DNA of 64,000 nt from JBALVT01 sp965262875 (GCA_965262875.1 OZ253569.1:5146001-5210000), one strand, 5' to 3'. Positions 54,667 to 63,923 are shown, counted from the stretch's first letter. The notes: generated by a model from the letters alone, not told the origin. Numbers and translations: made by a program.

Positions 54667-56283
54667 ATGCAATCGGCGATAAAAAAGCAACAAAAACAAG
54701 GCGGTTACGAGGGGCTTGGTGTCTCGGAACTGCTTGCAGCCCTCGCTGTAAAAGACCAGATTCTTGAAGAAAAAGACGAACTCCTCCAGGCTCACCAGAA
54801 ACACCTCAGCGACAAAAGCCACATCATCCTCGAACAAAGCAAACGCATTGACCTGCTCGAAGAATACTTGCGCCTGGCCACGGTACAGAAATTCGGAGCC
54901 AGTAGTGAGAAACTGGCGTTTCAGTCTGATTTGTTCGACGAGGCTGAAATCGAAGTCGCCCTGAGTGAGCTCGAAGAGCAACTGCCTGAAGAAGACCGGG
55001 TTCGGCCTCAAAAGAAGAAAAGAAAGCGCGGGTTTAGCGACAAGCTGCAACGGGTACAGATCCACCTCGCCCTGACAGACGAAGAAAAAGAAGGAGCAGC
55101 CAAAACCTTCTTCACCAAGGTCAAGGAAGAGCTGGAGTTTATTCCCGCCCAGGTCAAGGTGTTGGAATACTGGCAGGAGAAGGCGGTATTCAATATTGAC
55201 GGTGAAGATGTCATTGTCGCCGCACAGCGCCCCGCTCATCCGCTGGGGAAATGCTTTGCCAGTCCTGCATTGCTGGCCTACATCATTGCCTCCAAATACG
55301 CCGATGGACTGCCGCTATACCGCCTGGAGGGGATGCTCAAGCGTTACGGCGGTGATATCAGCCGCTCCAACATGGCCCACTGGATTGTACGGCTTCAGGA
55401 TGTATTCCAGCCCTTGATCAACTTGATCCGGGAGGTTCAGCTTGAGGGGAATTACCTGCAGGCGGATGAGACGCGCATACAAGTGTTGAAGGAAACGGGC
55501 AAAACGGCCCAATCGGATAAATGGATGTGGGTGATACGCGGTGGCCCACCGGATAAACAATCAGTGCTGTTCGAATACGACCCCTCACGTGCTGGCGCGG
55601 TGGCGGAGCGCCTGCTGGATGGCTTTGGTGGTGTGTTGCAGGCCGACGGCTATTCCGGTTACAGCAAGGTGTGCCGGATAGCGGGCATTACCCGAATTGG
55701 ATGCTTTGACCATGCCCGGCGCAAGTTCGTTGAAGCCAGCCGGGCGGCGGAAACCAGGAGCACCCAAAAGAAAGTGGGGCAACCCACCAAGGCTGACGTT
55801 GCACTCAGTAAAATACGAAGGCTGTATGCGATAGAGAAATCGATCAAGGATCTGGAGCACGACAAGAAAAAACAGGCAAGGCAGTCACTCAGCGTGCCGA
55901 TTCTCGAGGACCTGAAGCCATGGCTGGAGAAGAACGTCAGCCGGGTGCCCAAAGATAGCCTGACCCACAAGGCCATAACGTACACACTGAACCAATGGGA
56001 GTACCTGATTGGCTATTGCGAGGACGGCCAGTTGAATATCAGCAATGCGCTGGCTGAGAATGCGATCAGGCCCTTTGCGGTTGGTCGGCGCGCCTGGCTA
56101 TTCGCAGATACCTCCCGCGGGGCCCGAGCCAGTGCGACCTGTTATAGTTTAGTGGAATCGGCAAAGGCGAACGGCCTGGAACCTTATGCTTACCTCCAAC
56201 ATGTGCTGGCGCACATTGCGGCGGCAGATACGGTGGAGAAGCTTGAAGCATTACTGCCCTGGAACATGGAAATCGAAGAGTAA
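54667..56283 (+). CDS. tnpC: IS66 transposase TnpC
   Basis: About 538 residues from the ATG at 54667; an upstream in-frame ATG at 54616 overlaps tnpB and would add 17 residues. A leading coiled coil (LKDQILEEKDELL-like region) precedes a basic stretch KKKRKRGF and the DDE domain, with Asp in LQADETRI, Asp in LQADGYSGYSK and Glu in LAENAIRPFAVGRRAW. The transposase carries out strand transfer. Full length. Confidence 0.94.
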   Translation: MQSAIKKQQKQGGYEGLGVSELLAALAVKDQILEEKDELLQAHQKHLSDKSHIILEQSKRIDLLEEYLRLATVQKFGASSEKLAFQSDLFDEAEIEVALSELEEQLPEEDRVRPQKKKRKRGFSDKLQRVQIHLALTDEEKEGAAKTFFTKVKEELEFIPAQVKVLEYWQEKAVFNIDGEDVIVAAQRPAHPLGKCFASPALLAYIIASKYADGLPLYRLEGMLKRYGGDISRSNMAHWIVRLQDVFQPLINLIREVQLEGNYLQADETRIQVLKETGKTAQSDKWMWVIRGGPPDKQSVLFEYDPSRAGAVAERLLDGFGGVLQADGYSGYSKVCRIAGITRIGCFDHARRKFVEASRAAETRSTQKKVGQPTKADVALSKIRRLYAIEKSIKDLEHDKKKQARQSLSVPILEDLKPWLEKNVSRVPKDSLTHKAITYTLNQWEYLIGYCEDGQLNISNALAENAIRPFAVGRRAWLFADTSRGARASATCYSLVESAKANGLEPYAYLQHVLAHIAAADTVEKLEALLPWNMEIEE

Positions 56284-56355
56284 CGGCGAAGTAAAGCGAT
56301 CTACTGTCTAGCGGCTCGCAGACAAAATCAATAGGGTCGATTTAAGTGCGCTTAC

Positions 56356-56363
56356 ATTGTTCC
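56356..56363. repeat. 8-bp target site duplication, right copy
   Basis: ATTGTTCC immediately after the IS66 right end; identical to 53858-53865. Confidence 0.93.
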
Positions 56364-57694
56364 GCGGGATTCTTCCTGTCCTTTTCATAGTAGTACTGCA
56401 CTCAAACGAAGTTTGTAATGCCGCGCCAGCTCAGGAGGGAACGCCAAATATTATCATTATTTTGACGGATGATATGGGCTATGGTGATCTGGGAGCCTAC
56501 GGTAATCGTCGTATTCGCACGCCACATATCGATGCGATCGCTGATCGCGGTGCGATTTTTTCCAATGGTTACGCCAGTTCCAATGTCTGTTCACCCTCTC
56601 GCGCAGGTCTTCTTACCGGCCGTTATGCGATTCGCTCAGGGTTGGCTTGGAAGGTTGTTGAAAGTGGTGACTCCAGAAGCCTTCCTCGTAGTGAAGAGAT
56701 TATCGCTGAATTGGTAAAGCGTGCGGGTTATCGTACGGGAATGGTAGGCAAGTGGCACCTGGGCGCGTTTCCGGAAAACCTGCCGCTAAAGCACGGTTTT
56801 GATTATTTTTTTGGCGTAGCTCACAGCAATGATATGCCCAATTTCAATTTGTATGATGGCGCCAATAAAATACCGGGGCCAGTGGATCAGCGTCAACTCA
56901 CTCGTCGATATACTCAGGCGGCCCGCGAGTTTATGGAGCAGTCAGCTGAGCAACCTTTTTTACTTTTTGTATCCCACACTTTTCCACACATACCCTTGTA
57001 TTCATCGGAGCCGTTTGCCGGGCGCTCTGCTGCGGGTGCTTATGGTGATGCCGTTGAAGAGATCGACTGGAGCACCGGCGAGATTGTGGCGAGCTTAAAA
57101 AGCAGGGGTTTGCTCGACAACACCTTGATAGTTTTCACCAGCGATAACGGCCCGTTTTTTGAAGGTAGTACCGCGGGGCTCAAGGGAGGCAAGGGCAACT
57201 TCTGGGAGGGAGGCTATCGAGTTCCTTTTATTGTCAGTTGGCCCAAATCGATTGAGCCCGGAAAAACTTTGGATAAGCTCGCGGTAAACATTGATATATT
57301 GCCTACTGTCGCGGAGATTTTAGAATTGTCTCCGCGCGCTGTTCAAATTGATGGGGTCAGTTTGTTGCCCACCTTACAAGGTGCTGAGGTTCCCCATCGC
57401 TACATTTATTTTTTTAACAACGAAGCTGTTGTAGGAATGCGCGACCAACAGTGGAAATATCTTACCCACAGCTACTACACAGGCAGTATTGGCGCGTTCG
57501 AAAAATTTGATCAGCTGCCTGGTTTCGAAGCACCCTATGATTTGTTGTTTAACGTCCGTGGCATCGACGGTGAATCTTACAGTGTTGCCGATCGGCATCC
57601 AGCGGTCATGAGCCGAATGAAAGAGGATTTGCGCAAAGCGAGAAAAGAGTTCGATGGCTTGAGAACCCGCCCGGCTGAGAATACCTACCCCTAA
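56357..57694 (+). CDS. Secreted type I sulfatase, 5' end interrupted by IS66
   Basis: 445 residues from a TTG at 56357 that sits inside the target duplication. The signal peptide is GILPVLFIVVLHSNEVCNA. Metal ligands are in LTDDMGYGDLGAYG, and the modification motif is CSPSRAGLLTGR with Cys78, the CxPSR signature of sulfatases whose Cys becomes formylglycine. The original start is 2.5 kb upstream at 53847 on the other side of the IS. Translation now depends on an alternative TTG start without a clear binding site, so expression is doubtful. Context with a TonB receptor suggests hydrolysis of sulfate esters from an imported or extracellular substrate. Confidence 0.88.
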   Translation: MFRGILPVLFIVVLHSNEVCNAAPAQEGTPNIIIILTDDMGYGDLGAYGNRRIRTPHIDAIADRGAIFSNGYASSNVCSPSRAGLLTGRYAIRSGLAWKVVESGDSRSLPRSEEIIAELVKRAGYRTGMVGKWHLGAFPENLPLKHGFDYFFGVAHSNDMPNFNLYDGANKIPGPVDQRQLTRRYTQAAREFMEQSAEQPFLLFVSHTFPHIPLYSSEPFAGRSAAGAYGDAVEEIDWSTGEIVASLKSRGLLDNTLIVFTSDNGPFFEGSTAGLKGGKGNFWEGGYRVPFIVSWPKSIEPGKTLDKLAVNIDILPTVAEILELSPRAVQIDGVSLLPTLQGAEVPHRYIYFFNNEAVVGMRDQQWKYLTHSYYTGSIGAFEKFDQLPGFEAPYDLLFNVRGIDGESYSVADRHPAVMSRMKEDLRKARKEFDGLRTRPAENTYP

Positions 57695-57725
57695 GATACT
57701 ATTAAGGCACTATGGATTACCTGAT

Positions 57726-58997
57726 ATGAAAATTTCGCGACGTGATTTGATGGGTCTAATCGGCTCTGGAATATTGGTCCCTCCACTTTTGTTTTCAGCG
57801 CGCGATGCACTGGCGCAGAAGCCGCCAGAAAGTAATCCAAACTTCAAAATCAGAACGATTACAGCAGGGGTCACATTGGCCGGCCCCGAAGACTTTGCCA
57901 AGCTGCGTTCTGCAGTTGAATTTCTAAGCCAGGCGAAAGCGCGTTACACAGATGCGGGTTATGAAGTGCAAACAACCCGCATCTCTACACAGCCACTACC
58001 GAACTACTTGCCGGATTGGAAGAGCCAGGCCGCGATAGACACCTTGCAGGGCCTGGATCAAATTGCGCTTGATAACGGGGTGGGTTTCAGCATCGGTCCG
58101 ATAATTACTGACGATCAATACGATGAAGATATTCCGCTGTGGATTGCAGCTCTGATGAAACAAACAAGCCAGCTGAACATGACAACTCGGACCGCTAGCG
58201 CCGCGCACGGCATCCACGATCGCACTATACGCGCTAGCGCAGAAGCGATTAGTTTAATTGCCAATGACTCAGCCGGCGGTGAAGGCAACTTTCGCTTTGC
58301 CGCAACAGCGTTTACTCCCCCGGATACACCGTTTTTTCCCGCTGCTTGGCATCAGGGTGTCGATCAGTTCGCCTTGGGTCTGGAAACACCCAATGTGTTA
58401 ACGGATGTATTCAGGTCAGCTTCAGGTTTTGAAGATGCTCAACAAAAGCTGATAAAACGGATGAACGGTATAATGTTTCCTCTGCAACAGATTGCGCAGG
58501 AACTGAGTGAACACAGCGGTTGGTCATACACCGGTATGGATACATCACCTGCACCTGGTGTAACTGCGAGCATCGGCGAGGCAATCGAAACACTTACGGG
58601 ATCACCTTTTGGCACCCGAAATACTTTGTCGGCCTGTGCCGCGATAACTGACGTGCTAAAAAATGTAGATGTCAAAACTTGCGGGTATTCTGGTCTAATG
58701 CTGCCCGTTATGGAGGATCCGGTTCTGGCTAAACGTGCACAGGAGGGGCATTTTAATGTATCAGAGTTGCTGCTCTATTCCAGTGTGTGCGGTACGGGCC
58801 TGGATTTGGTCCCTCTGGCTGGGGATGTCTCAGTTGATGCTATGGCAGCGATCATCAGGGACATGTCGGCATTGGCAACAAAGTACAATAAACCGCTGTC
58901 TGCGCGATTATTTCCGGTACCGGGAGCATCTGTAGGTGAAGTGATTACGTTTGAGAACCCGTATCTAACAGATTCCGTGGTTATGCCTCTCGATTGA
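57726..58997 (+). CDS. DUF711-family protein with Tat signal
   Basis: 423 residues. The N-terminus MKISRRDLMGLIGSGILVPP has the twin-arginine pattern SRRDLM followed by a hydrophobic stretch and a signal end near ALAQ, so export by the Tat route is likely. The mature part matches DUF711/UPF0210: SPAPGVTASIGEAIETLTGSPFG, YSGLMLPVMEDPVLA and SVCGTGLDLVPLAGD. The function of the family is not established. It lies 32 bases after the sulfatase stop and probably shares its transcript. Confidence 0.85.
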   Translation: MKISRRDLMGLIGSGILVPPLLFSARDALAQKPPESNPNFKIRTITAGVTLAGPEDFAKLRSAVEFLSQAKARYTDAGYEVQTTRISTQPLPNYLPDWKSQAAIDTLQGLDQIALDNGVGFSIGPIITDDQYDEDIPLWIAALMKQTSQLNMTTRTASAAHGIHDRTIRASAEAISLIANDSAGGEGNFRFAATAFTPPDTPFFPAAWHQGVDQFALGLETPNVLTDVFRSASGFEDAQQKLIKRMNGIMFPLQQIAQELSEHSGWSYTGMDTSPAPGVTASIGEAIETLTGSPFGTRNTLSACAAITDVLKNVDVKTCGYSGLMLPVMEDPVLAKRAQEGHFNVSELLLYSSVCGTGLDLVPLAGDVSVDAMAAIIRDMSALATKYNKPLSARLFPVPGASVGEVITFENPYLTDSVVMPLD

Positions 58998-59002
58998 GTC
59001 GT

Positions 59003-59350
59003 TCATTTCTCCCAGGGGATAGGGCTCACATCATCATGCTTTAAAATCCGTTTTTGGGTGCGATCAACACGCATGGTCAACCCGCAGCCCGGATCGGGGC
59101 ACAAAACTCTGGTGTCGGTTTCCATCCAGTCGGCGCGATGCAGCAGGCGTTGCTTGGCCGGCAATAGAGGAATAGCGGATTGCAGGGCGTAGAGACAAAA
59201 ATCGGCGCCGTCGGGCATGGAAATTTTTCCGCCTTTCAATAAAACGGAATCTCCTACTGTCATTTGGCAGGTGCAATTGCCTTTAATGGATTCGACGACC
59301 AGCTGTAAATCGTATAACTCGAATTCGTCGTCGTTTAGTTCAGTGCTCAT
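59003..59350 (-). CDS. TIGR04076 family protein
   Basis: 115 residues with CTCQMTVGDSVLL near residue 26, GADFCLYALQSAIPLLPAKQ near 47-67 and a final CPDPGCGLTMRV motif, the TIGR04076 layout. The Cys pairs may bind metal. Function unknown. It is the last gene of a four-gene minus-strand operon, 12 bases after the flavin oxidoreductase gene. Confidence 0.8.
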   Translation of the reverse strand: MSTELNDDEFELYDLQLVVESIKGNCTCQMTVGDSVLLKGGKISMPDGADFCLYALQSAIPLLPAKQRLLHRADWMETDTRVLCPDPGCGLTMRVDRTQKRILKHDDVSPIPWEK

Positions 59351-59362
59351 GGGATATCTCCT

Positions 59363-60346
59363 TTATCTGAAAGCGGGCAGCACCTTTTCGCCCAGTAATC
59401 TCAATCCAGAATCTGCAGTCAGGCCGTGGGGGGTACCGAACTCTACACGGGAAGTTCCCGCAGCAAACAGGGCCTTTGTCTGTGCAACTATTTCCCTGGG
59501 TGTTCCCGCCAGAGCAAACGCACTGAGCAAGTCATCAGAAATAAAACGGCTGGCCGCGTCGAAGTCGTAGTTGGCCGCAGCCGCTTTAATATCCTGCAAC
59601 ACTTCAGGATCGATTTGCAGAGTGGGATCCAGCTCGGCCACTACCGGCAGATACAAGGCAACCTCTTGCCTTGCTAGTGCTCTAGCGGCATCGCCATCTT
59701 CGTCAACGACCGTTACCGCGCCCATCACAATACCGAGAGCAGAGGAGGCTCCAATGGCATCAAGTTGCTTGCGGTAGTGGGGTACAACCGCGGGGTTGGC
59801 AGAGCCCCCGAGTTTAATTTCAGTGACGGCGTCGTGGCACGCTGCAATGGTTTTCAAGCCCCAGGTACCAAGCAGCATCGGCAGGTCGGCGCGCTCTATT
59901 TTCCACCGCAAGCTGTCACCGCCAGCAACGGGATAGATATCCTGCTCCAGTGCCTCAGTGCTGCCGCTGAGTAAGTGTCGAATACAGGCAAAGGCTTCGC
60001 GCAGTGATTTTATTGGCTGCTTCGGTTCGACGCCCACAAAATCCAGCCAACCGCCACGTGCTAATCCCAAATAGGCTCGCCCGCTAGAGGCCTCATCGAT
60101 CAAGGCGATATTACCCGCAATATTTATCGGGTGGCAGGTAAAGGGATTGACTGCGGCAACCCCAATTTGGGCGCGCTGGGTATGGCGCGCCATCTCTAGC
60201 AGAGGTAACCAGGCTGGTTGAAATAGCATGTCGTTGTACACGGTAATAAAATCAAACCCAAAGTCCTCCGCGTTGCGGGCAAGTTCACCATACTGCGACA
60301 GAGGTTTATCGGTTTGAAATGCTATGGCAAGAGAGTGTTTGTTCAT
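59363..60346 (-). CDS. LLM-class flavin-dependent oxidoreductase (F420-type fold)
   Basis: 327 residues with the luciferase-like barrel: LARNAEDFGFDFITVYNDML, TQRAQIGVAAVNPFTCHP, YLGLARGGWLDFVG and a late GTPREIVAQTKALFAAG. These match the 5,10-methylenetetrahydromethanopterin reductase-like branch. The cofactor could be F420 or FMN; nothing in the sequence decides. It lies 4 bases after the Nramp-like gene. Confidence 0.87.
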   Translation of the reverse strand: MNKHSLAIAFQTDKPLSQYGELARNAEDFGFDFITVYNDMLFQPAWLPLLEMARHTQRAQIGVAAVNPFTCHPINIAGNIALIDEASSGRAYLGLARGGWLDFVGVEPKQPIKSLREAFACIRHLLSGSTEALEQDIYPVAGGDSLRWKIERADLPMLLGTWGLKTIAACHDAVTEIKLGGSANPAVVPHYRKQLDAIGASSALGIVMGAVTVVDEDGDAARALARQEVALYLPVVAELDPTLQIDPEVLQDIKAAAANYDFDAASRFISDDLLSAFALAGTPREIVAQTKALFAAGTSRVEFGTPHGLTADSGLRLLGEKVLPAFR

Positions 60347-60350
60347 CTGA

Positions 60351-61676
60351 TTAAGCCGCTATCATGTTGATGTAGTCTGGCAGTTTTTCGAGCATTAGCC
60401 ACATCGACAGGGCCAGTGCCGCTACCAGTATGAGATTGCGTTGCCAACTGGCTCGGTGCTCTCCCATAATTTGTGTTTTGTTAACCAGCACCAGGACGAT
60501 AGCAATAACCAGTGGAATAACAATGGCGTTAAACCCCATTAGCAAGAGCACTTTAAGTAGCGCTGGGAAACTCCAAAAAGGTGCCAGGATGGCCGGGGCT
60601 GCGACACAAATTATTAGCAGACGCTTGAAGGATGGATTGCTTTGCGTGTCCCGCCAATCCTTACCAAACATATCCAGCCAGAAGTAGCAGATCACCTGAA
60701 CCACCACTACAAAAGTCGTTAACGCTGCAATCATAAGGCCAGCAGAAAAAATAAGAGGCCCCAAAAAACCCAAACCGGGTGGGAAGGCGTTGACTAAAAC
60801 CTTGCCTGCTTCGTGAACCGTATCAATTGCCGCATGGTCGGCTAGGGGATGCAAAGCGAAACCACCGGCGACCACAACGAAAACAGAGTAGCCGCCAAAC
60901 ACCAACCCTAAGTTAATGATTGAGCTGCGAAACTCCGCTTTTAAGTCGGGGCTGCCGCTTAAGTTATCGGCACACATATAGGGTATGCCCAGCAGCGCTG
61001 CCGGAGCTAGGGCGCTGCCGACAATGGCGAGTATCGATCCTGTACTACTGCGCATTGTTTCGGTTCCGGCGACGGCCAAATCATCGGGTATCGAGGGCAT
61101 GAAACCAGCAAGTATGTCTGGGGCTTCACTCAGTGCGCCCACCGCGACCACGAGAAAGCCCACAAACATTATGATCATTAAAGTGGTCATTATTTTTTGC
61201 ATGCGCTGGTAGCCGCCAGAAGAGACCAAAACAATAATGGCAACACCAATCAACAACGACAGTGCAATCTCGGCGTAGTGATATCCGCTTACGTAGTCAG
61301 CGTTGGCCAAGGCATCGAGGGGATAGAATCCAAACAGTGACATCATCGCTGAAGTCATGACTGACATTTGCCCCATACCGATCAACAGGTGCACAGGGAT
61401 ATTGATAGCGAAGATAAGCCACGCAACCCCGGGGTGAATGTGGCTACGTATCTGACTGAACATGCCCTGATCCGGGTTGAGCAATCCAATGCGCGATGCC
61501 GAATCGACAGAGATAACAAACAGCGGCAGGATTAAAGGGATAACCCACAACAGATCATAGCGAAACCATGCACCGGCTAAAATCAATGAAGCTGCCGCGC
61601 CGGCACCCATGGTTCCGGCAGCCATCACTGCGGCCGGTCCTACTAACTGTGAAAATAATCGCTGAATAAATTGCAT
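60351..61676 (-). CDS. Nramp-like transporter lacking the DPGN motif
   Basis: 441 residues, about eleven hydrophobic helices. Helix 1 aligns with Nramp (GPAAVMAAGTM then AGAAASLILAGAWFRYDLLWV), but the metal-binding DPGN is replaced by GAGA at residues 24-27. Helix 6 keeps Met234 in IPYMCADNLS but not the usual following Pro-His. Without the Asp and Asn ligands a standard divalent-metal proton symporter is unlikely; the substrate may be a different ion or a small organic molecule. It lies 5 bases after the paralogous secreted-protein gene. Confidence 0.78.
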   Translation of the reverse strand: MQFIQRLFSQLVGPAAVMAAGTMGAGAAASLILAGAWFRYDLLWVIPLILPLFVISVDSASRIGLLNPDQGMFSQIRSHIHPGVAWLIFAINIPVHLLIGMGQMSVMTSAMMSLFGFYPLDALANADYVSGYHYAEIALSLLIGVAIIVLVSSGGYQRMQKIMTTLMIIMFVGFLVVAVGALSEAPDILAGFMPSIPDDLAVAGTETMRSSTGSILAIVGSALAPAALLGIPYMCADNLSGSPDLKAEFRSSIINLGLVFGGYSVFVVVAGGFALHPLADHAAIDTVHEAGKVLVNAFPPGLGFLGPLIFSAGLMIAALTTFVVVVQVICYFWLDMFGKDWRDTQSNPSFKRLLIICVAAPAILAPFWSFPALLKVLLLMGFNAIVIPLVIAIVLVLVNKTQIMGEHRASWQRNLILVAALALSMWLMLEKLPDYINMIAA

Positions 61677-61681
61677 GGTGT

Positions 61682-62590
61682 CTACAGCACCGCCTGTCCC
61701 GCATCAAAGGTCTTGCGTACTTCAGGGCAGGCAGCCCCCGCGAGTGCAGTTCCTCCCGTGTGAATTTCCAGGAATGTGGTGGTAGCAAAAGTGGAAAAGG
61801 CCGTCACGCCATGTTCCAGTCCCGTATCCAACACCGCGTGTTCTACTGACAGTTGGTAAGCGTTTTCAGGTAACAGAGTTTGAGCATCAATGGTGAAGGA
61901 TGTGTCTGCGTAAGTGAGATAGGGGGTATTCTCGAAGGGTCGGCCGCTGTGCGCTCGACGCTCACCATCGCAATCCGCCATAATGACAAACAACAAGTCA
62001 TCCATAATACCCAAGGGGTCTGCAGTGCCGCTTGTGAATTCGCTCCAGGTGACCGTTAAATCCAACTCGGGATTAATCTGTGCGGGCTGCACAGCCGCTC
62101 CGTCCTGTGATAAAAAAACACGGGGAACAGCGGGAAGCCCGGACACTCCAGAATTGGGACTACCCATAGTCACTGACTGGCTTACGCTGCCGATACTGGG
62201 CGAGGTATAGTGAAAGACATAATCGCCATCGGGATAGGCCCGTTCCAACTCACGCTCGCTCTTATAGCGACCACCGTGCATTTCAAGTGCATAACCGCTG
62301 TCTTCAAACGGAATAGGTTTTCCTAGGCTAAGCGGAGTGACCATCACAGCGGGATCTACTTTTCCCTCAGTTTGTAGAAATATCTCGGCAAAAAAATGAT
62401 AGTTCAGGACCTGCACACTACCATCTGTCAGCTGACTGTGATTTGAGGTTTTACCAACCACAATAAAAGTAATATCGTCTTGCTCGAGTTGGGCAATGTG
62501 TTCGCTGTGGTGGTTGCAGGCGATCAGGCCGGGCAAGGCGAGTAGAGGGAACAGCGTAGCAGGCAAAAGTTTTTTTACTCCGTGGTACAT
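61682..62590 (-). CDS. Secreted lipoprotein-like protein, paralogue of the one at 49506
   Basis: 302 residues with a lipoprotein signal (LFPLLALPGLIAC). Shares with the 49506 protein VLNYHFFAEIF near 63, SGTADPLGIMDDLLFVIMAD near 193 and STFATTTFLEIHTGG near 268, plus DCDGERR. It opens the minus-strand operon with the Nramp-like gene. A GAGGT binding site lies 3-7 bases before the ATG, and an insertion sequence ends 10 bases before that start. Confidence 0.77.
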   Translation of the reverse strand: MYHGVKKLLPATLFPLLALPGLIACNHHSEHIAQLEQDDITFIVVGKTSNHSQLTDGSVQVLNYHFFAEIFLQTEGKVDPAVMVTPLSLGKPIPFEDSGYALEMHGGRYKSERELERAYPDGDYVFHYTSPSIGSVSQSVTMGSPNSGVSGLPAVPRVFLSQDGAAVQPAQINPELDLTVTWSEFTSGTADPLGIMDDLLFVIMADCDGERRAHSGRPFENTPYLTYADTSFTIDAQTLLPENAYQLSVEHAVLDTGLEHGVTAFSTFATTTFLEIHTGGTALAGAACPEVRKTFDAGQAVL

Positions 62591-62636
62591 ACCTCAAGTA
62601 TTTTCCAATATGAAATGAGCCTGAAGGGAGGGTGTA

Positions 62637-63893
62637 TTAAGCCCTTATCTTGAGTCGCTCATGGAGTTGCTGAAATAAGTGATCTCGTGCTGAATTTAGT
62701 TGTTCAGCGGCCTCATTGTCCGTCATTTCATTGGCGAATGCATCCAGATTTCTAAAGGTGATTCCCGGCTTTAAATATTGGCTGGGTTTGGCCAGGGAGC
62801 GGAATTTCTCATAGGGTGTCATCATGTCGTCGTAGCGGTATTTCTTCCGCTCCTTGCCCTTCTCATCAATAATGGTGGTGGGGAAATAGCAGGGCCGGTG
62901 GAAATTGACGTATCGGTAGACTTGATGGCTATTGAGTTCAGTGAAATCCGTGGCGTACTGCTGAGGTATGTGGGTATAGCCATAGAGTTTGCGAATGACC
63001 GAGCCATTTTTACTCTCAACCAAACCATTGTCGTTACTGTGCCGGGGCCGTGATTTGGTAAATTCAATGTGCAACTTGTCCAGAAGCTCAGCAACGGTGT
63101 AGTTGATATATTCGCCGCCATTGTCTGCGTGAAAGCCCCGTATTTTAAAGGGGAAGGCAGCCAGAATCTGCCTGAGGGCTGGCAGCATAAACGCCTCGCT
63201 AATACGTTCCAGCGTGACGATGATCTGGAACTGTGTCACCTCATCCACGGCATTGACGTGGTAGATTCCTTTGCGTTTGTCCTGATCACCTTGATGGACA
63301 GAGTCAATGCGGATATAGCCTGGTTGATCGTTCGGGCAAGGTTTGCGCCGCTGGCCAATAGAGGCGGCCTTAGGTCGTGTCTTTGTCAAGACACAGCGCT
63401 GCCTCTGGTAGGTCTTGGAGGCCCGCAGGTTGTACAGGTGAGAAACCGAAATACCCGCCAGGCGTCGATAGTCGGCTTGGCCAAAGCGCTGATAAGCCCG
63501 CTCACAGAGCTTTTTAAGTACCGCGCCGCTGGGCTGACCATGTCGCTCATCCATACTCGCCAATAGGCGTATATCGGCGTCAGTGTAGGCGCGCTTGAAG
63601 CCATTACGCCGAGCTGGTTTCACCGAGACGGTGCCTGTTTTGACGTATTGGCGTATCAGGCGCCTGGTCTGGGCCAGGGAGTAGCCGGTTACCTTTATCA
63701 GGTAGCGGGTGACGGTTCCCCGGTCTGTTTTGCCAAGCTGTAAGTATCGGTGCTTCACCAGTGCCTTCTGTACCCAGCGATAGCGTTCAGATTTCTCAGT
63801 GGCCACGTTGGAGGCTACTTCCTGTGTGCCGTCGAGAAACTGTTTGATGGCACCCAGGGTATTCAGATGTTCTAAGCTCATGATCGTTTTCAT
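62637..63893 (-). CDS. DDE integrase-type transposase
   Basis: 418 residues. An N-terminal helix-turn-helix region (GYSLAQTRRLIRQYVKTG) precedes the rve core with Asp in GYIRIDSVHQGDQ, Asp in GFHADNGGEYINY and Glu in NDNGLVESKNGSVIRKL, giving the DDE set. The C-terminus is about 130 residues with a YDDMMTPYEKFRSL segment. Full length, so probably active within its flanking inverted repeats. Confidence 0.9.
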   Translation of the reverse strand: MKTIMSLEHLNTLGAIKQFLDGTQEVASNVATEKSERYRWVQKALVKHRYLQLGKTDRGTVTRYLIKVTGYSLAQTRRLIRQYVKTGTVSVKPARRNGFKRAYTDADIRLLASMDERHGQPSGAVLKKLCERAYQRFGQADYRRLAGISVSHLYNLRASKTYQRQRCVLTKTRPKAASIGQRRKPCPNDQPGYIRIDSVHQGDQDKRKGIYHVNAVDEVTQFQIIVTLERISEAFMLPALRQILAAFPFKIRGFHADNGGEYINYTVAELLDKLHIEFTKSRPRHSNDNGLVESKNGSVIRKLYGYTHIPQQYATDFTELNSHQVYRYVNFHRPCYFPTTIIDEKGKERKKYRYDDMMTPYEKFRSLAKPSQYLKPGITFRNLDAFANEMTDNEAAEQLNSARDHLFQQLHERLKIRA

Positions 63894-63923
63894 CCGCTGA
63901 TCATGAACGACTACAAGGACTAT

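Larger units (their letters stand above)
53866..56355 (+). mobile_element. Complete IS66-family insertion sequence
   Basis: 2490-bp element with three genes tnpA, tnpB and tnpC. The left terminal repeat GTAAGCGCCCCTAAATC (53866-53882) and the reverse complement of the right end (56339-56355) agree at 15 of 17 positions. An exact 8-bp target duplication ATTGTTCC flanks it. All three genes look intact, so the element is probably active. It is inserted just after the fourth codon of a sulfatase gene. Confidence 0.95.

Noticed and set aside
54556..55239. A 227-codon minus-strand frame with a hydrophobic Phe-rich composition opposite tnpB-tnpC
   Set aside because: The repeated Leu/Phe texture is the antisense of the Glu/Lys-rich transposase coiled coil, not a gene.
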